8,597 nt of DNA from G039029935 sp039029935. GTDB lineage: Bacteria; Chloroflexota; Anaerolineae; Caldilineales; Caldilineaceae. The DNA lies in assembly GCA_039029935.1 (NCBI GenBank), contig JBCCFC010000561.1, positions 1 through 8,597 on the forward strand, in the 5' to 3' direction. Made by a program: the position numbers and the translations under genes. The notes beneath the pieces are model-generated. The model did not search any database. It had not been told where the DNA came from and saw only the letters and a program-made list of their open reading frames with translations. Positions 1 to 7,231 of this stretch are shown one piece after another (within the stretch, counting starts at the first letter, position 1; the number at the start of each line of letters is the position of its first letter).

Positions 1-1
1 A

Positions 2-562
2 AAGCAGTTCTTTTTCATTATTGACGAGATCAACCGAGGCAATTTGAGCAAAATTTTTGGTGAGCTGATGATGTTGATTGAAGCGGATAAGCGCAGCAAG
101 GATTGGGCAATCAAACTGACCTATGCCGAGAGCGAGGAAGATCGCTTTTATGTACCCGATAACCTCTACATTATCGGCACGATGAACACGGCAGACCGCT
201 CATTGGCCCTAGTTGATTATGCCCTGCGTCGCCGCTTTGCCTTCTGCGATGTGATGCCCTGCATCAATAACGATAAATTTGTCGAGTTTCTTGAGTCACA
301 GAACGTCTCACAATCGCTCATTGCAGACATTCAACAAACCATTGGCGGAATCAATCAGGCCATCTGTGATGATCGCAATCTTGGTGCTGGCTTTCAGGTG
401 GGGCATAGCTACTTTTGCACCTATGATGGGCAAATGGATGAGCGGCAGTGGTTCCATGAGGTGGTGAAGTATGAGATCAGACCGCTACTTGAAGAGATTT
501 GGTTTGATGACACGGACAAAGTAGAGCAGTTGCTTCCCCGTCGTGAAGGTGTGGCGGCATAA
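2..562 (+). CDS. mcrB: McrB, C-terminal part (5' truncated by window edge)
   Basis: This is the C-terminal 186 residues of the AAA+ GTPase subunit of the McrBC type IV restriction enzyme; the reading frame is already open at base 2. Visible motifs, numbered from base 2, are a Walker B strand ending in D8-E9 followed by INRGN, the GTMNTADRS sensor segment (N62, A64, D65) and the ALRRRF arginine-rich segment at residues 74-79. All are hallmarks of McrB. In this family McrB binds DNA carrying modified cytosine through an N-terminal domain and uses GTP hydrolysis to drive translocation with McrC. The specificity domain and Walker A lie outside the window, so the target modification cannot be inferred. 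The stop at 560-562 is followed after one base by the mcrC start, so translational coupling is likely. Confidence 0.95.
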   Translation, partial: KQFFFIIDEINRGNLSKIFGELMMLIEADKRSKDWAIKLTYAESEEDRFYVPDNLYIIGTMNTADRSLALVDYALRRRFAFCDVMPCINNDKFVEFLESQNVSQSLIADIQQTIGGINQAICDDRNLGAGFQVGHSYFCTYDGQMDERQWFHEVVKYEIRPLLEEIWFDDTDKVEQLLPRREGVAA

Positions 563-563
563 T

Positions 564-1604
564 ATGGCTATCCCCATCCGAAATATCTACTATCTGCTCT
601 GTTATGCGTGGGACAAGCTGGAGCAAAAAGATCGTGTCAAAGTTGACATGGATGAGCAGACACAGTTGGTGGACCTCTTTGCCCAGATACTCATCAGTGG
701 TACAGAGGTTTTGCTCAAACGGGGTATTGAGAAGAATTATGTCAGCGAAACGGTCGAGCTGGCGGGTGTGAAAGGTAAGTTGGACCTTGGCGCAACCATC
801 AAGGCGGGGACACATCAGCGACTGCATACCATTTGCACTGTTGACGAATTTTCGAGCAATGTCCTCATCAACCAAATTCTCGTCAGCACATTACATTCAC
901 TTCGACGGACCAAAGAACTGGATAAAAAGCTCGGCGAAAAACTTACCCGCCTCATTCGACGGCTACCGCCGATTGAAGCACTAGACTTGCGGAGACAACA
1001 TTTTGCCCAAGTTCGCCTCCATCGCAACAATCAATTTTATGGCTTTTTGTTGAGTGTATGCGAGATGCTCTATGAACATAGCCTACCTACTGAGAATCCG
1101 GGTGAACGGTACTTTGTCGATTTTACCCGTGACGAACAGAAGATGAATCAGCTCTTCGAGGCGTTTCTGCGGAATTTTTACAAACGTGAATTCCCACATT
1201 GGCAGGTTCGAGGTCAGCATATTAAATGGCAATTTCAGTCTCTCGATGAGCAACACCGACTGTTCCTGCCGCGAATGGAAACCGATATTACCATTCAGGC
1301 GGGTGAGATGAAACTGATCATCGACGCCAAATACTATCAGAAGACGATGCGTACCCATTATGGGGGCGAAAAAGTTTACTCGCAGCATCTATATCAACTG
1401 TTTAGCTACCTGATGAACCAACGTGGTACTGAGCCAGCAACCTATACAACCAAAGGAATGCTTGTCTACCCAACGGTGTCCAAAGAACATGATTTGGCCT
1501 ATCGCTATGAGGAACACGACATATTTATCAAGACTGTGAATCTGAATGCACATTGGGCAACGATTGAACATAGGCTGAAAGAGATTGTTCTGAGTCTTTG
1601 CTAA
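564..1604 (+). CDS. mcrC: McrC, nuclease subunit of McrBC type IV restriction system
   Basis: Complete 346-residue McrC, about the usual length. It partners McrB and supplies the endonuclease activity that cuts between recognised modified sites. The N-terminus (MAIPIRNIYYLL) matches the typical McrC opening. That is why I start at ATG 564 rather than the in-frame GTG at 543, which would overlap mcrB and add seven unconserved residues. The PD-(D/E)XK catalytic core is visible near the C-terminus: D241 in METDI, then D254 and K256 in IIDAKYY. Spacing from the mcrB stop is one base. No good Shine-Dalgarno sits at normal distance (AAGG at 546-549 is 14 bases away), which fits translation coupled to mcrB. 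All motifs needed for activity look intact. Confidence 0.95.
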   Translation: MAIPIRNIYYLLCYAWDKLEQKDRVKVDMDEQTQLVDLFAQILISGTEVLLKRGIEKNYVSETVELAGVKGKLDLGATIKAGTHQRLHTICTVDEFSSNVLINQILVSTLHSLRRTKELDKKLGEKLTRLIRRLPPIEALDLRRQHFAQVRLHRNNQFYGFLLSVCEMLYEHSLPTENPGERYFVDFTRDEQKMNQLFEAFLRNFYKREFPHWQVRGQHIKWQFQSLDEQHRLFLPRMETDITIQAGEMKLIIDAKYYQKTMRTHYGGEKVYSQHLYQLFSYLMNQRGTEPATYTTKGMLVYPTVSKEHDLAYRYEEHDIFIKTVNLNAHWATIEHRLKEIVLSLC

Positions 1605-1671
1605 AACTCCTCTGCTTTCATAGGTTAGACACCTGTTGCATACGTATTCATAAAGCAAGATACAAACGATT

Positions 1672-1909
1672 ATGTATATCACAAAAGCAAGTAGGACTCG
1701 TGACTTACTGGACATGGTGCAACTGGATGAGCGCTATAATGGGCAGGGGGGTGTTGGATATTCTGCGCCGCATTGAGGATAAAATTACGGATAAGAAGTC
1801 TTTTGTGGAAAGTGCCAATCGCATTGTTGATCTCAAACCCAATATAGCGGGGATTGGCCTCAATTTAAACGAATTGATTGAGGTATTGTACCAACGTTTT
1901 TCAACGTAA
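1672..1909 (+). pseudogene. Small hypothetical gene, apparently frameshifted
   Basis: I do not recognise the family. Two partial frames abut. From ATG 1672 one frame reads a charged, helix-like segment (TRDLLDMVQLDERYNGQGG) and then stops at 1771-1773. The neighbouring frame continues smoothly from the same place as VLDILRRIEDKITDKK and ends in a conserved-looking segment (LKPNIAGIGLNLNELIE) with TAA at 1907-1909. The switch falls in a run of six G at 1746-1751, a classic slippage site, and removing one G would join the frames into a protein of about 78 residues. If the frameshift is real, only the downstream part, from ATG 1727 or 1739 (about 56-60 residues), could be translated. It lies 67 nt after mcrC on the same strand. 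It could instead be a programmed slippage site or an assembly error. Confidence 0.35.
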
Positions 1910-1929
1910 CTTAAACCGATTACGTTTTT
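1903..1929 (+). terminator. Possible intrinsic terminator after the mcrBC region
   Basis: A perfect 7-bp inverted repeat, AACGTAA (1903-1909) and TTACGTT (1920-1926), encloses a 10-nt loop, and a run of five T ends at 1929. It lies between the rightward mcrBC region and the convergent methyltransferase gene, where a terminator is expected. The stem is AT-rich and so weak. On the opposite strand no T-tract follows, so it would mainly serve the + strand. Confidence 0.45.
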
Positions 1930-1935
1930 GCATTC

Positions 1936-3507
1936 CTAATTATATAAATCAACACCCTGTAATTCACGTGAACGCCGCTCCATAAACTCCACCAACGCCT
2001 CTTGAATTGCAGAATCAAGCGCAGGCTTTTCGTATTGACGAATCAACTCCTTCCACAGCTTGTTGGCGCGCTGCACAATGTCTTCGCTGCCGCCATCTGC
2101 CCATGTACCAAAATTGCGGCGGTCATGCAGGCTGGGTGCATAAAAGGCGGTTTCAAAGCGGTCAAGGGTATGCTGTGTGCCAAAGTTGTGACCAGCGGGG
2201 CCAACCTCATGAATGCTGTCGAGGGCAAAGGCATCGGTGCCCCATTCGGGTCCTTGGAGCATGTGCTGCATCATGGCGAGGTTTTCAGCATCCATCACAA
2301 ATTTCTCAAAGCTGACCGTCAGTCCCGATTCGAGCCAACCCGCTGCATGGACGATGAGATTGGTATGTGCCAGCACACAGGGCCATAGATTCCACATGGA
2401 TTCGCTGGCGGCCTGTCCATCGGGGACATTGGCGGTGTTGAGTGTGCCACTGCCACGATAGGGTAGGCCATAGTGTCGTGCAAGTTGTGCGCCCAAAAAG
2501 AGTGCCCATGCGCCCTCGGGTGTGCCAAAGGCGGGTGATCCACTACGCATATCGACATTGGTGGTAAAGCCGCCATAGATGACGGGTGTACCAGAGTTGA
2601 CCAGCTGCGCCAGCGCAATTCCCGCCAGTGCCTCGGCGTTTTGCTGTGCAACGGCGGCGGCGATGGTGACAGGACTCATGGCACCCGCCATAATAAAGGG
2701 CGTGATGATCAGAAACTGTTTGGCCCGCGCCATCGTGATGATGCCACCCAGCATTCGTTCATCGTAGACCAGCGGGCTGTTGACGTTGATGTTGCCGCCT
2801 ATGATAGGATCACTGTTTTGCAAGTCGCTATCGCGTAACCCGCCAAAGACAATCTTCGCCATGTCAATGACATCCTGTGCAATCACAAAGCCATGCGATG
2901 TCCCTGTGAATGGCTTGTCTGAGTACATCACGGCATTGAGGAGTTTGGTCAGATGTCGCTGATGGATGGGTACATCATGCAGCACAACAGGAGCCGCTGG
3001 CGCAAAATGAATCACGTTGGTCATCTGGATCAGCTTGGCACAGGTAATCCAATCGGCTTCTGTTCCTTGTCGTCTGCCCTTATCCAAATCGCGCGCAAAG
3101 ACCATGCCTGCGCTGGGGAAGAAGTTGATCGAGTTTTCGCCGATAAAGCGGCTGCGGGAGGGGTTGCGTGCATGAACGGTAAAGCTGTGCGGTGCTTTGG
3201 CAACCAGTTCGGTAATCAGCCCACGCTCCGGCCATACATGCTGGGCTTGATGGTCTACTTTTGCGCCCGCCTTCTCCCAGTAGTCCATCGCCGTCTCATC
3301 TTGAAAGCGAATTCCAGTGTTCTCCAATATATGCATCGAGGCATCGTGAATGTCGGCAATCATCTGCTCGGTGGCGATTTCGTATGGCTTCCACGGATTG
3401 CGTAGTTGCGGGATGTACGGAATGCTGAGGTAGGGTGATTGTTGCCTATTGATTTTCCTGTTGGCTTTGCGGTTATTTTTGCGATCTATATTGCGTTGAC
3501 GCCTCAT
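1936..3507 (-). CDS. Trimethylamine methyltransferase (MttB) family protein, non-pyrrolysine
   Basis: A 523-residue member of the MttB superfamily: TIM-barrel methyltransferases that pass a methyl group from a quaternary or tertiary amine to a corrinoid protein. Supporting segments are ILENTGIRF (60-68), GTPVIYGG (306-313) followed by D319, the ARHYGLPYRGSG stretch (343-354), and a C-terminal block with GPAGHNFGTQHTL (436-448) and WKELIRQYEKPALD (485-498), all typical of the family. True MttB carries pyrrolysine at an internal amber codon. Here the frame contains none and its only TAG is the terminal stop, so it belongs with the non-Pyl homologues (glycine-betaine methyltransferase MtgB type). 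The substrate cannot be assigned. The start is well fixed by GAAGGAGA just upstream. Residues 1-23 form an unusual Arg/Lys/Asn-rich extension. No corrinoid protein or reactivase is adjacent, so a distant partner would be needed. Confidence 0.9.
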   Translation of the reverse strand: MRRQRNIDRKNNRKANRKINRQQSPYLSIPYIPQLRNPWKPYEIATEQMIADIHDASMHILENTGIRFQDETAMDYWEKAGAKVDHQAQHVWPERGLITELVAKAPHSFTVHARNPSRSRFIGENSINFFPSAGMVFARDLDKGRRQGTEADWITCAKLIQMTNVIHFAPAAPVVLHDVPIHQRHLTKLLNAVMYSDKPFTGTSHGFVIAQDVIDMAKIVFGGLRDSDLQNSDPIIGGNINVNSPLVYDERMLGGIITMARAKQFLIITPFIMAGAMSPVTIAAAVAQQNAEALAGIALAQLVNSGTPVIYGGFTTNVDMRSGSPAFGTPEGAWALFLGAQLARHYGLPYRGSGTLNTANVPDGQAASESMWNLWPCVLAHTNLIVHAAGWLESGLTVSFEKFVMDAENLAMMQHMLQGPEWGTDAFALDSIHEVGPAGHNFGTQHTLDRFETAFYAPSLHDRRNFGTWADGGSEDIVQRANKLWKELIRQYEKPALDSAIQEALVEFMERRSRELQGVDLYN

Positions 3508-3513
3508 TTAGTT

Positions 3514-3520
3514 CTCCTTC
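3514..3520 (-). promoter_or_regulatory. Strong Shine-Dalgarno of the MttB-family gene
   Basis: Read on the minus strand this is GAAGGAG, followed by AACTAA and then ATG at 3507, so spacing is optimal. It fixes the start and shows that the Arg/Lys-rich N-terminal extension is translated. Confidence 0.75.
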
Positions 3521-3534
3521 AGGCAAAAGTCTAT

Positions 3535-3563
3535 TTGTTCCCAAAGTGGGAGCGTGATATAAT
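3535..3563 (+). promoter_or_regulatory. higBA promoter (-35 and extended -10)
   Basis: TTGTTC at 3535-3540 and TATAAT at 3558-3563 are separated by exactly 17 bases. TG at 3555-3556 gives an extended -10 (TGnTATAAT). The predicted transcription start, 6-7 bases after the -10, falls on or next to A of the higB ATG at 3570, and no Shine-Dalgarno precedes that ATG. The transcript is therefore predicted to be leaderless or nearly so. Confidence 0.75.
3539..3551. promoter_or_regulatory. Candidate HigA operator (inverted repeat in promoter spacer)
   Basis: TCCCA (3539-3543), AAG, TGGGA (3547-3551) form a perfect 5-bp inverted repeat between the -35 and -10 boxes of the higBA promoter. HigA antitoxins bind palindromes over their own promoters and repress them, so this is the natural operator candidate. 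Assignment is by position and symmetry only. Confidence 0.5.
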
Positions 3564-3569
3564 CAGCTT

Positions 3570-3863
3570 ATGCATATCGTTTCATTGAAGACACTACGAG
3601 CATTTTGGGAATGCCACCCTGATGCAGAGCAACCACTACGGGCATGGTATGCGCTTGCGAAACGTTCGCAATGGCGTACACCAATGGATATAAAAGCGAT
3701 TTATGGTAGCGCAAGTTTTGTTGGAAACAGTCGGGTTGTCTTCAATATCAAAGGAAATGATTATCGGCTAATCGTGCTTGCTGAGTATCAAAAAGGTCGG
3801 CTATTTATTCGTTTTGTAGGTACACACGCTGAATATGATCGAATTGATGCAAGGACAATTTAA
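3570..3863 (+). CDS. higB: HigB-family mRNA interferase toxin
   Basis: A 97-residue toxin of the HigB_toxin family (RelE-like fold), which cleaves mRNA, usually on the ribosome. Recognisable segments in order are a helical N-terminus with FWECHPDAEQPLRAWYAL (12-29), WRTPMDIKAIYGSASFV (35-51), RVVFNIKGNDYRLI (55-68) and the C-terminal IRFVGTHAEYDRID (80-93). The last two are the core of the family and match enterobacterial HigB in layout. The gene comes first in the operon, before its antitoxin, the order typical of higBA. Its stop is 3 bases before the higA start. The ATG at 3570 lies at the predicted transcription start, so translation may be leaderless. It looks intact. Confidence 0.92.
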   Translation: MHIVSLKTLRAFWECHPDAEQPLRAWYALAKRSQWRTPMDIKAIYGSASFVGNSRVVFNIKGNDYRLIVLAEYQKGRLFIRFVGTHAEYDRIDARTI

Positions 3864-3866
3864 ACT

Positions 3867-4307
3867 ATGAGTAATATACTACCAATTAGACCGATTCGCA
3901 ATGAGGAAGACTACGAAACCGCTCTTGAAGAAATTGAATCGCTTTGGGACGCCGCTCCGAATACGCCAGAGGGAGATCGACTGGATGTGTTGGTCATGCT
4001 GGTGGAAGCATATGAGGAGGAACATTACCCCATTCCACCACCCGATCCGATTGAGATGATTCTGCATGTCATGGATGCACGTGGCTTAACAAGAAAAGAC
4101 ATGGAACCCTATCTAGGGTCCCGTGCAAGGGTATCTGAGATTCTCAATCGTCGTCGCCCACTGTCCTTAGAGATGATTCGTAGGTTACAGGATGGGCTAG
4201 GGATTCCAGCAGATATCTTGGTACAACCCTATGAACTTCAACAGCCTATCCGTGTACTATCAACGACATCTGAAACTGCTTCATTGGAGCCAGCACTTGC
4301 TATCTAA
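3867..4307 (+). CDS. higA: HigA-family antitoxin, HTH transcriptional repressor
   Basis: A 146-residue antitoxin that neutralises HigB and represses the shared promoter. The N-terminal part (10-60) is acidic and helical, with a Pro-rich hinge at HYPIPPPDP (53-61). The Xre-type helix-turn-helix domain follows at about 61-117 (LTRKDMEPYLGSRARVSEILNRR, with LSLEMIRRLQDGLGIPADIL after it), the layout of the larger HigA type (COG5499). The last 20 or so residues are an unstructured-looking tail. AAGGA at 3851-3855, inside the end of higB, is a possible ribosome-binding site with slightly long spacing. Tight linkage to higB indicates co-transcription. Autoregulation through the inverted repeat upstream of higB is inferred. 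Confidence 0.92.
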   Translation: MSNILPIRPIRNEEDYETALEEIESLWDAAPNTPEGDRLDVLVMLVEAYEEEHYPIPPPDPIEMILHVMDARGLTRKDMEPYLGSRARVSEILNRRRPLSLEMIRRLQDGLGIPADILVQPYELQQPIRVLSTTSETASLEPALAI

Positions 4308-4310
4308 GCA

Positions 4311-4341
4311 TTTCTATAATGAACGCGCAACTACATAGAAA
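4311..4341. promoter_or_regulatory. -10-like box inside an inverted repeat before the transporter gene
   Basis: TATAAT occurs at 4315-4320, but no convincing -35 lies at 16-18 bases. It sits inside a perfect 7-bp inverted repeat, TTTCTAT (4311-4317) and ATAGAAA (4335-4341), in the 46-bp gap between higA and the transporter. It could be a transporter promoter with an overlapping operator, or chance in a short AT-rich gap. Confidence 0.3.
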
Positions 4342-4353
4342 GTATCCAGTCCC

Positions 4354-5220
4354 ATGAATAGTGCAACTTTGTCCATTGTCTTTGGATTAACCTCTGCTGC
4401 AGTGTGGGGAGCAGGTGACTTTAGCGGTGGTGTCGCCACCAAGCGCAACAATGTCTACACCGTTGTGTTTGGCGGGCATCTCGTTGGTCTAGTTGGCTTT
4501 GTGCTGCTGGCGATCCTGACAGGTGAATCTTGGCCGATAGGCATGGATTTCCTCTTTGGTGGGCTGGCTGGATTGGGTGGCATGATCGGCGTCTTGGCCT
4601 TTTATAGCAGCTTGGCGCGCAGCACGATGGGCGTGGTCGCACCTGTCACCGCCATTGTGAACGCCATCATTCCGTTGATTTTTGCCTTCCTGCTCGAAGG
4701 CTTGCCACCGCTATTGCAGATGATTGGCATTCTTATCGCACTGCTGGCGGTCTGGTTCCTTGCAGGTGCAAGTGGCATCACGCGGGCGAATGTACACGAA
4801 TTCGCGCTACCCGCGTTGGCAGGGTTTGGCTTTGCCATGTTTATTGTGATGATTGATCGCGTCTCCGTCGGTGCGTTGTATTGGCCGTTGGCGGCGTCAC
4901 GTATGGCATCACTGCTGGTGGTTACAACGATTATACTGACAGGTGTAGTGAGAGGTGTCGCAGCAGGGCGTGGCGCAGGCATGGCTCGCCCTACACAACT
5001 TTGGCTGATTGCACTGTCTGGCATTCTCGACTCCGGTGGGAATGCCTTTTTTGCATTGGCCGCACAGACGGGACGACTGGACATCGCTTCAATTTTGACT
5101 TCGCTCTATCCCGCCTCAACCGTCTTTCTTGCGTGGCTGATTTTGGGTGAGCGGCTGACCAATTCGCAGAAGGGTGGGGTGGTGTTGACGTTGGTTGCGT
5201 TGGTATTGATTACGTTATAG
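4354..5220 (+). CDS. EamA/DMT-superfamily transporter
   Basis: A 288-residue inner-membrane protein with ten predicted hydrophobic segments (about 5-23, 34-56, 65-85, 91-114, 118-138, 148-168, 174-199, 214-236, 243-264, 270-288), the two-repeat EamA pattern of five plus five. Family features include the first-helix region VWGAGDFSGG, and in the second repeat SLYPASTVFLAWLILGERL followed by a Gly-rich last helix, typical of drug/metabolite exporters. The substrate cannot be told from sequence. The start at 4354 follows higA by 46 bp and has no strong Shine-Dalgarno. It may be read through from higBA or from its own weak -10. The stop (5218-5220) lies within the convergent ATPase gene's last codons. 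Confidence 0.9.
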   Translation: MNSATLSIVFGLTSAAVWGAGDFSGGVATKRNNVYTVVFGGHLVGLVGFVLLAILTGESWPIGMDFLFGGLAGLGGMIGVLAFYSSLARSTMGVVAPVTAIVNAIIPLIFAFLLEGLPPLLQMIGILIALLAVWFLAGASGITRANVHEFALPALAGFGFAMFIVMIDRVSVGALYWPLAASRMASLLVVTTIILTGVVRGVAAGRGAGMARPTQLWLIALSGILDSGGNAFFALAAQTGRLDIASILTSLYPASTVFLAWLILGERLTNSQKGGVVLTLVALVLITL

Positions 5221-7138
5221 ATTGTGTATCCTGTTCATCAAGCGACCCACACCACGCGCTCCAAACCACGCGCTCCACGCCAATGCCAACAACCGCAAAA
5301 GAGCGTAGCTTGAAATTCGGCCTATGTTCATCACGGAGAACCTGCTCATAGTGGCGTAGTTGCGATTTGGCCTGCACAATCTCCGCTTCCACAGCGGGAA
5401 TCTTCAATAGTTCATCACGGCTTTTGCCCTTCACCTCCACGCCAGATAGCGGTTGTTTATTTTTTGACTTCTTCTTATCCGCAGATTCAATCTCTTCGGA
5501 TTCTTCGACAATTTTCCTCAGCGGCAACTGTTTAAACTCAAAGAGCAGATTGAATAGCCCCGTCTTTTGCATCTCCGGACGCAGCCGCAACACCAAATCA
5601 CCATAGCGTCGATTTAACTCTGGCTCAGACTGGACAATATAGGCTGGGTGGTAGTAGAGCATGGCGATAAAGATACTTTTGAGTGTCAGTTCCTTAAATT
5701 CAGGGTAATCGCGATTGCTGTAAACCGCCATATGGTTTGCTTCGATAAAGTTACATAGTGGCTCGATATTCCCACTGCGGAACAATTCATCTGCGGCCTT
5801 TTCTGCCCTGTCTAACACATCGGTTTCGGGAAAGGCTAGTTGCAGAATGCGCTCGGCATAGCTGCGCTGCATCACTAAGTTGGGGATGGTCAGCAAAATT
5901 TGAGCATCATCAGAAATGCCATGAATTGTCAGCGCACCCAAATAGCAAAGCAATGAGGCCAACCGTTGCTGTCGCATATTTTCCTGCAACAATTCATTTG
6001 CCCCAAACTCTGTGCCAATTTCATAGACACCAACACCTTTGTCGGTATTCAATGCATCGACAAGCACATCGCGTCCGCTTCCATAGCTGGCAATAAATTG
6101 GAGTTTCCCGCGATCCGCCTTGAGGTTTCGATCTAACATTTGGTCAGGGTACGCACCTGTACGCATTAGATAACGCAAGAAATAAAAAACCATCGTCGGG
6201 TTATAGAGCCGTGCGCCCGATGAAGTCGCTTTATCAGGAGGCAGCACCTCCGTCGTAAACCAAGAGCCATCATAGTAGACCCGCATCATCGCCAATGCTT
6301 CCATCTGTTTGGTGGTGCGTTCGGCCTCGGATAACGCCTTTAAGCGTCGGCTTTCTGCAATCGCACGTGTCAACATCTCGCTGACTTCATGTTCCCAAAA
6401 ACCACAAAGATCATTGAATTCTTGAAACCAGTAGACATCCTCAAAGACATTGGCCCCGCTGGTCACATCATTCATCACAATCGGTGAAACGCCCGTGATA
6501 AAGACACGATCCAGCCCATTGCCGGAGCCAAAGCTCTTGATATTTTTAAAGAATGTCTTGAACATGCCCTCGCCTGTGACAAGGCTATCGTAGTTCTTGC
6601 GCCCCTGCTGAACGCTCATCATGACTTCGTTGGCAAAGTTGTCATATTCGTCAATAAAGAGATAGAGTTTATAACCTGCTCGCCGTACAGCATTCAATGC
6701 AGAGGAAAACGTTTTAAGTGCATTGGTTGGGTGTTCGCGGATAGCCCCCTCTAGTATGTGCTCATAATCCGTTTGAAAGACTTCGATATCGTCATTGATA
6801 CACTCATGTAGATTGGTCTCAATCTGCTCGATGGTCCCATGCGAGCGCACTCTGGAGAAATCCCAGCGCATGACCATGTAGGTATTGCGCAGCGGCGTCG
6901 GTTCCTGACCAATCGCCAAATGACCAAACAGTTGCTCAAACTGATCCGCTTTGCGCACATCATAGTAGTCCATCAGGGTAGACAGCCACAGGCTCTTGCC
7001 AAAGCGACGCGGACGGAGGAAGAGCAGTTCCTTGCCCCATTCCTCCATAAAGCGAATTTTGTCTGTGCGGTCGATATAGACATAATCGCCGTTGATAATT
7101 TCTGCAAATTCACGGATACCGTATGGAAATTTAATCAT
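5210..7138 (-). CDS. AAA-ATPase-like / PD-(D/E)XK nuclease-like protein
   Basis: A 642-residue protein with the AAA-ATPase-like domain (PF09820 type) and a C-terminal PD-(D/E)XK-like domain (DUF1703/PF08011 type). The N-terminus, PYGIREFAEII...YVYIDRTDKI, is the family signature. Walker A is RPRRFGKS (42-49, K48) and Walker B is LYLFIDEYDNF (158-168, D163 E164). The nuclease core shows D514 (YGDLVL), FEFK (533-536, E534 and K536) and a QxxxY pair (Q593, Y597). An acidic then basic linker (about 543-567) interrupts this domain. The family is common and often multicopy; a defence or mobile-element role is suspected but its biochemical role is unproven. A 14-bp tandem duplication has changed the last 16 residues and created the 11-nt overlap with the transporter gene. 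The start has only a weak GAGAG upstream. Confidence 0.88.
   Translation of the reverse strand: MIKFPYGIREFAEIINGDYVYIDRTDKIRFMEEWGKELLFLRPRRFGKSLWLSTLMDYYDVRKADQFEQLFGHLAIGQEPTPLRNTYMVMRWDFSRVRSHGTIEQIETNLHECINDDIEVFQTDYEHILEGAIREHPTNALKTFSSALNAVRRAGYKLYLFIDEYDNFANEVMMSVQQGRKNYDSLVTGEGMFKTFFKNIKSFGSGNGLDRVFITGVSPIVMNDVTSGANVFEDVYWFQEFNDLCGFWEHEVSEMLTRAIAESRRLKALSEAERTTKQMEALAMMRVYYDGSWFTTEVLPPDKATSSGARLYNPTMVFYFLRYLMRTGAYPDQMLDRNLKADRGKLQFIASYGSGRDVLVDALNTDKGVGVYEIGTEFGANELLQENMRQQRLASLLCYLGALTIHGISDDAQILLTIPNLVMQRSYAERILQLAFPETDVLDRAEKAADELFRSGNIEPLCNFIEANHMAVYSNRDYPEFKELTLKSIFIAMLYYHPAYIVQSEPELNRRYGDLVLRLRPEMQKTGLFNLLFEFKQLPLRKIVEESEEIESADKKKSKNKQPLSGVEVKGKSRDELLKIPAVEAEIVQAKSQLRHYEQVLRDEHRPNFKLRSFAVVGIGVERVVWSAWCGSLDEQDTQSIT
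5251..5278. repeat. 14-bp tandem duplication inside the ATPase gene
   Basis: ACCACGCGCTCCA occurs perfectly at 5251-5263 and again at 5265-5277, with one base between, giving a period of 14. The period is not a multiple of three, so the duplication shifts the reading frame of the minus-strand gene. Deleting one unit in silico gives an end of ...GVERVVWVA and an immediate TGA at 5238-5240. Confidence 0.85.
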
Positions 7139-7210
7139 AAAGGCTCTCTTCTCATAGACGCTCTAGTATTCGCTGGCTCAAATCCATATGCATTTCAAAA
7201 TGAACGCCAT

Positions 7211-7226
7211 TCGGACTATCGTCCGA
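7211..7226. repeat. Inverted repeat in the ATPase upstream region
   Basis: TCGGAC, TATC, GTCCGA: a perfect 6-bp stem with a 4-nt loop, 73 bases upstream of the ATPase start. It could be a repressor operator or a leader hairpin. Confidence 0.45.
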
Positions 7227-7231
7227 CACTC

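Noticed and set aside
543..563. GTG 543 as the mcrC start
   Set aside because: It adds MKVWRHN ahead of the canonical MAIPIRNIYY start and overlaps mcrB; ATG 564, one base after the mcrB stop, is the better choice.
1936..1938. Terminal TAG of the MttB-family gene as a possible pyrrolysine codon
   Set aside because: Pyrrolysine in MttB is internal, while this TAG follows a normal family C-terminus. The open frame beyond it is only antisense to the small + strand frame and shows no family homology.
2002..2388. Long open frames on the + strand within the methyltransferase gene
   Set aside because: Antisense shadows of a well-supported gene, with no recognisable domains.
4602..5084. 160-codon minus-strand open frame inside the transporter gene
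   Set aside because: Its Ala/Pro/Ser-rich composition mirrors the hydrophobic codons of the real + strand gene.
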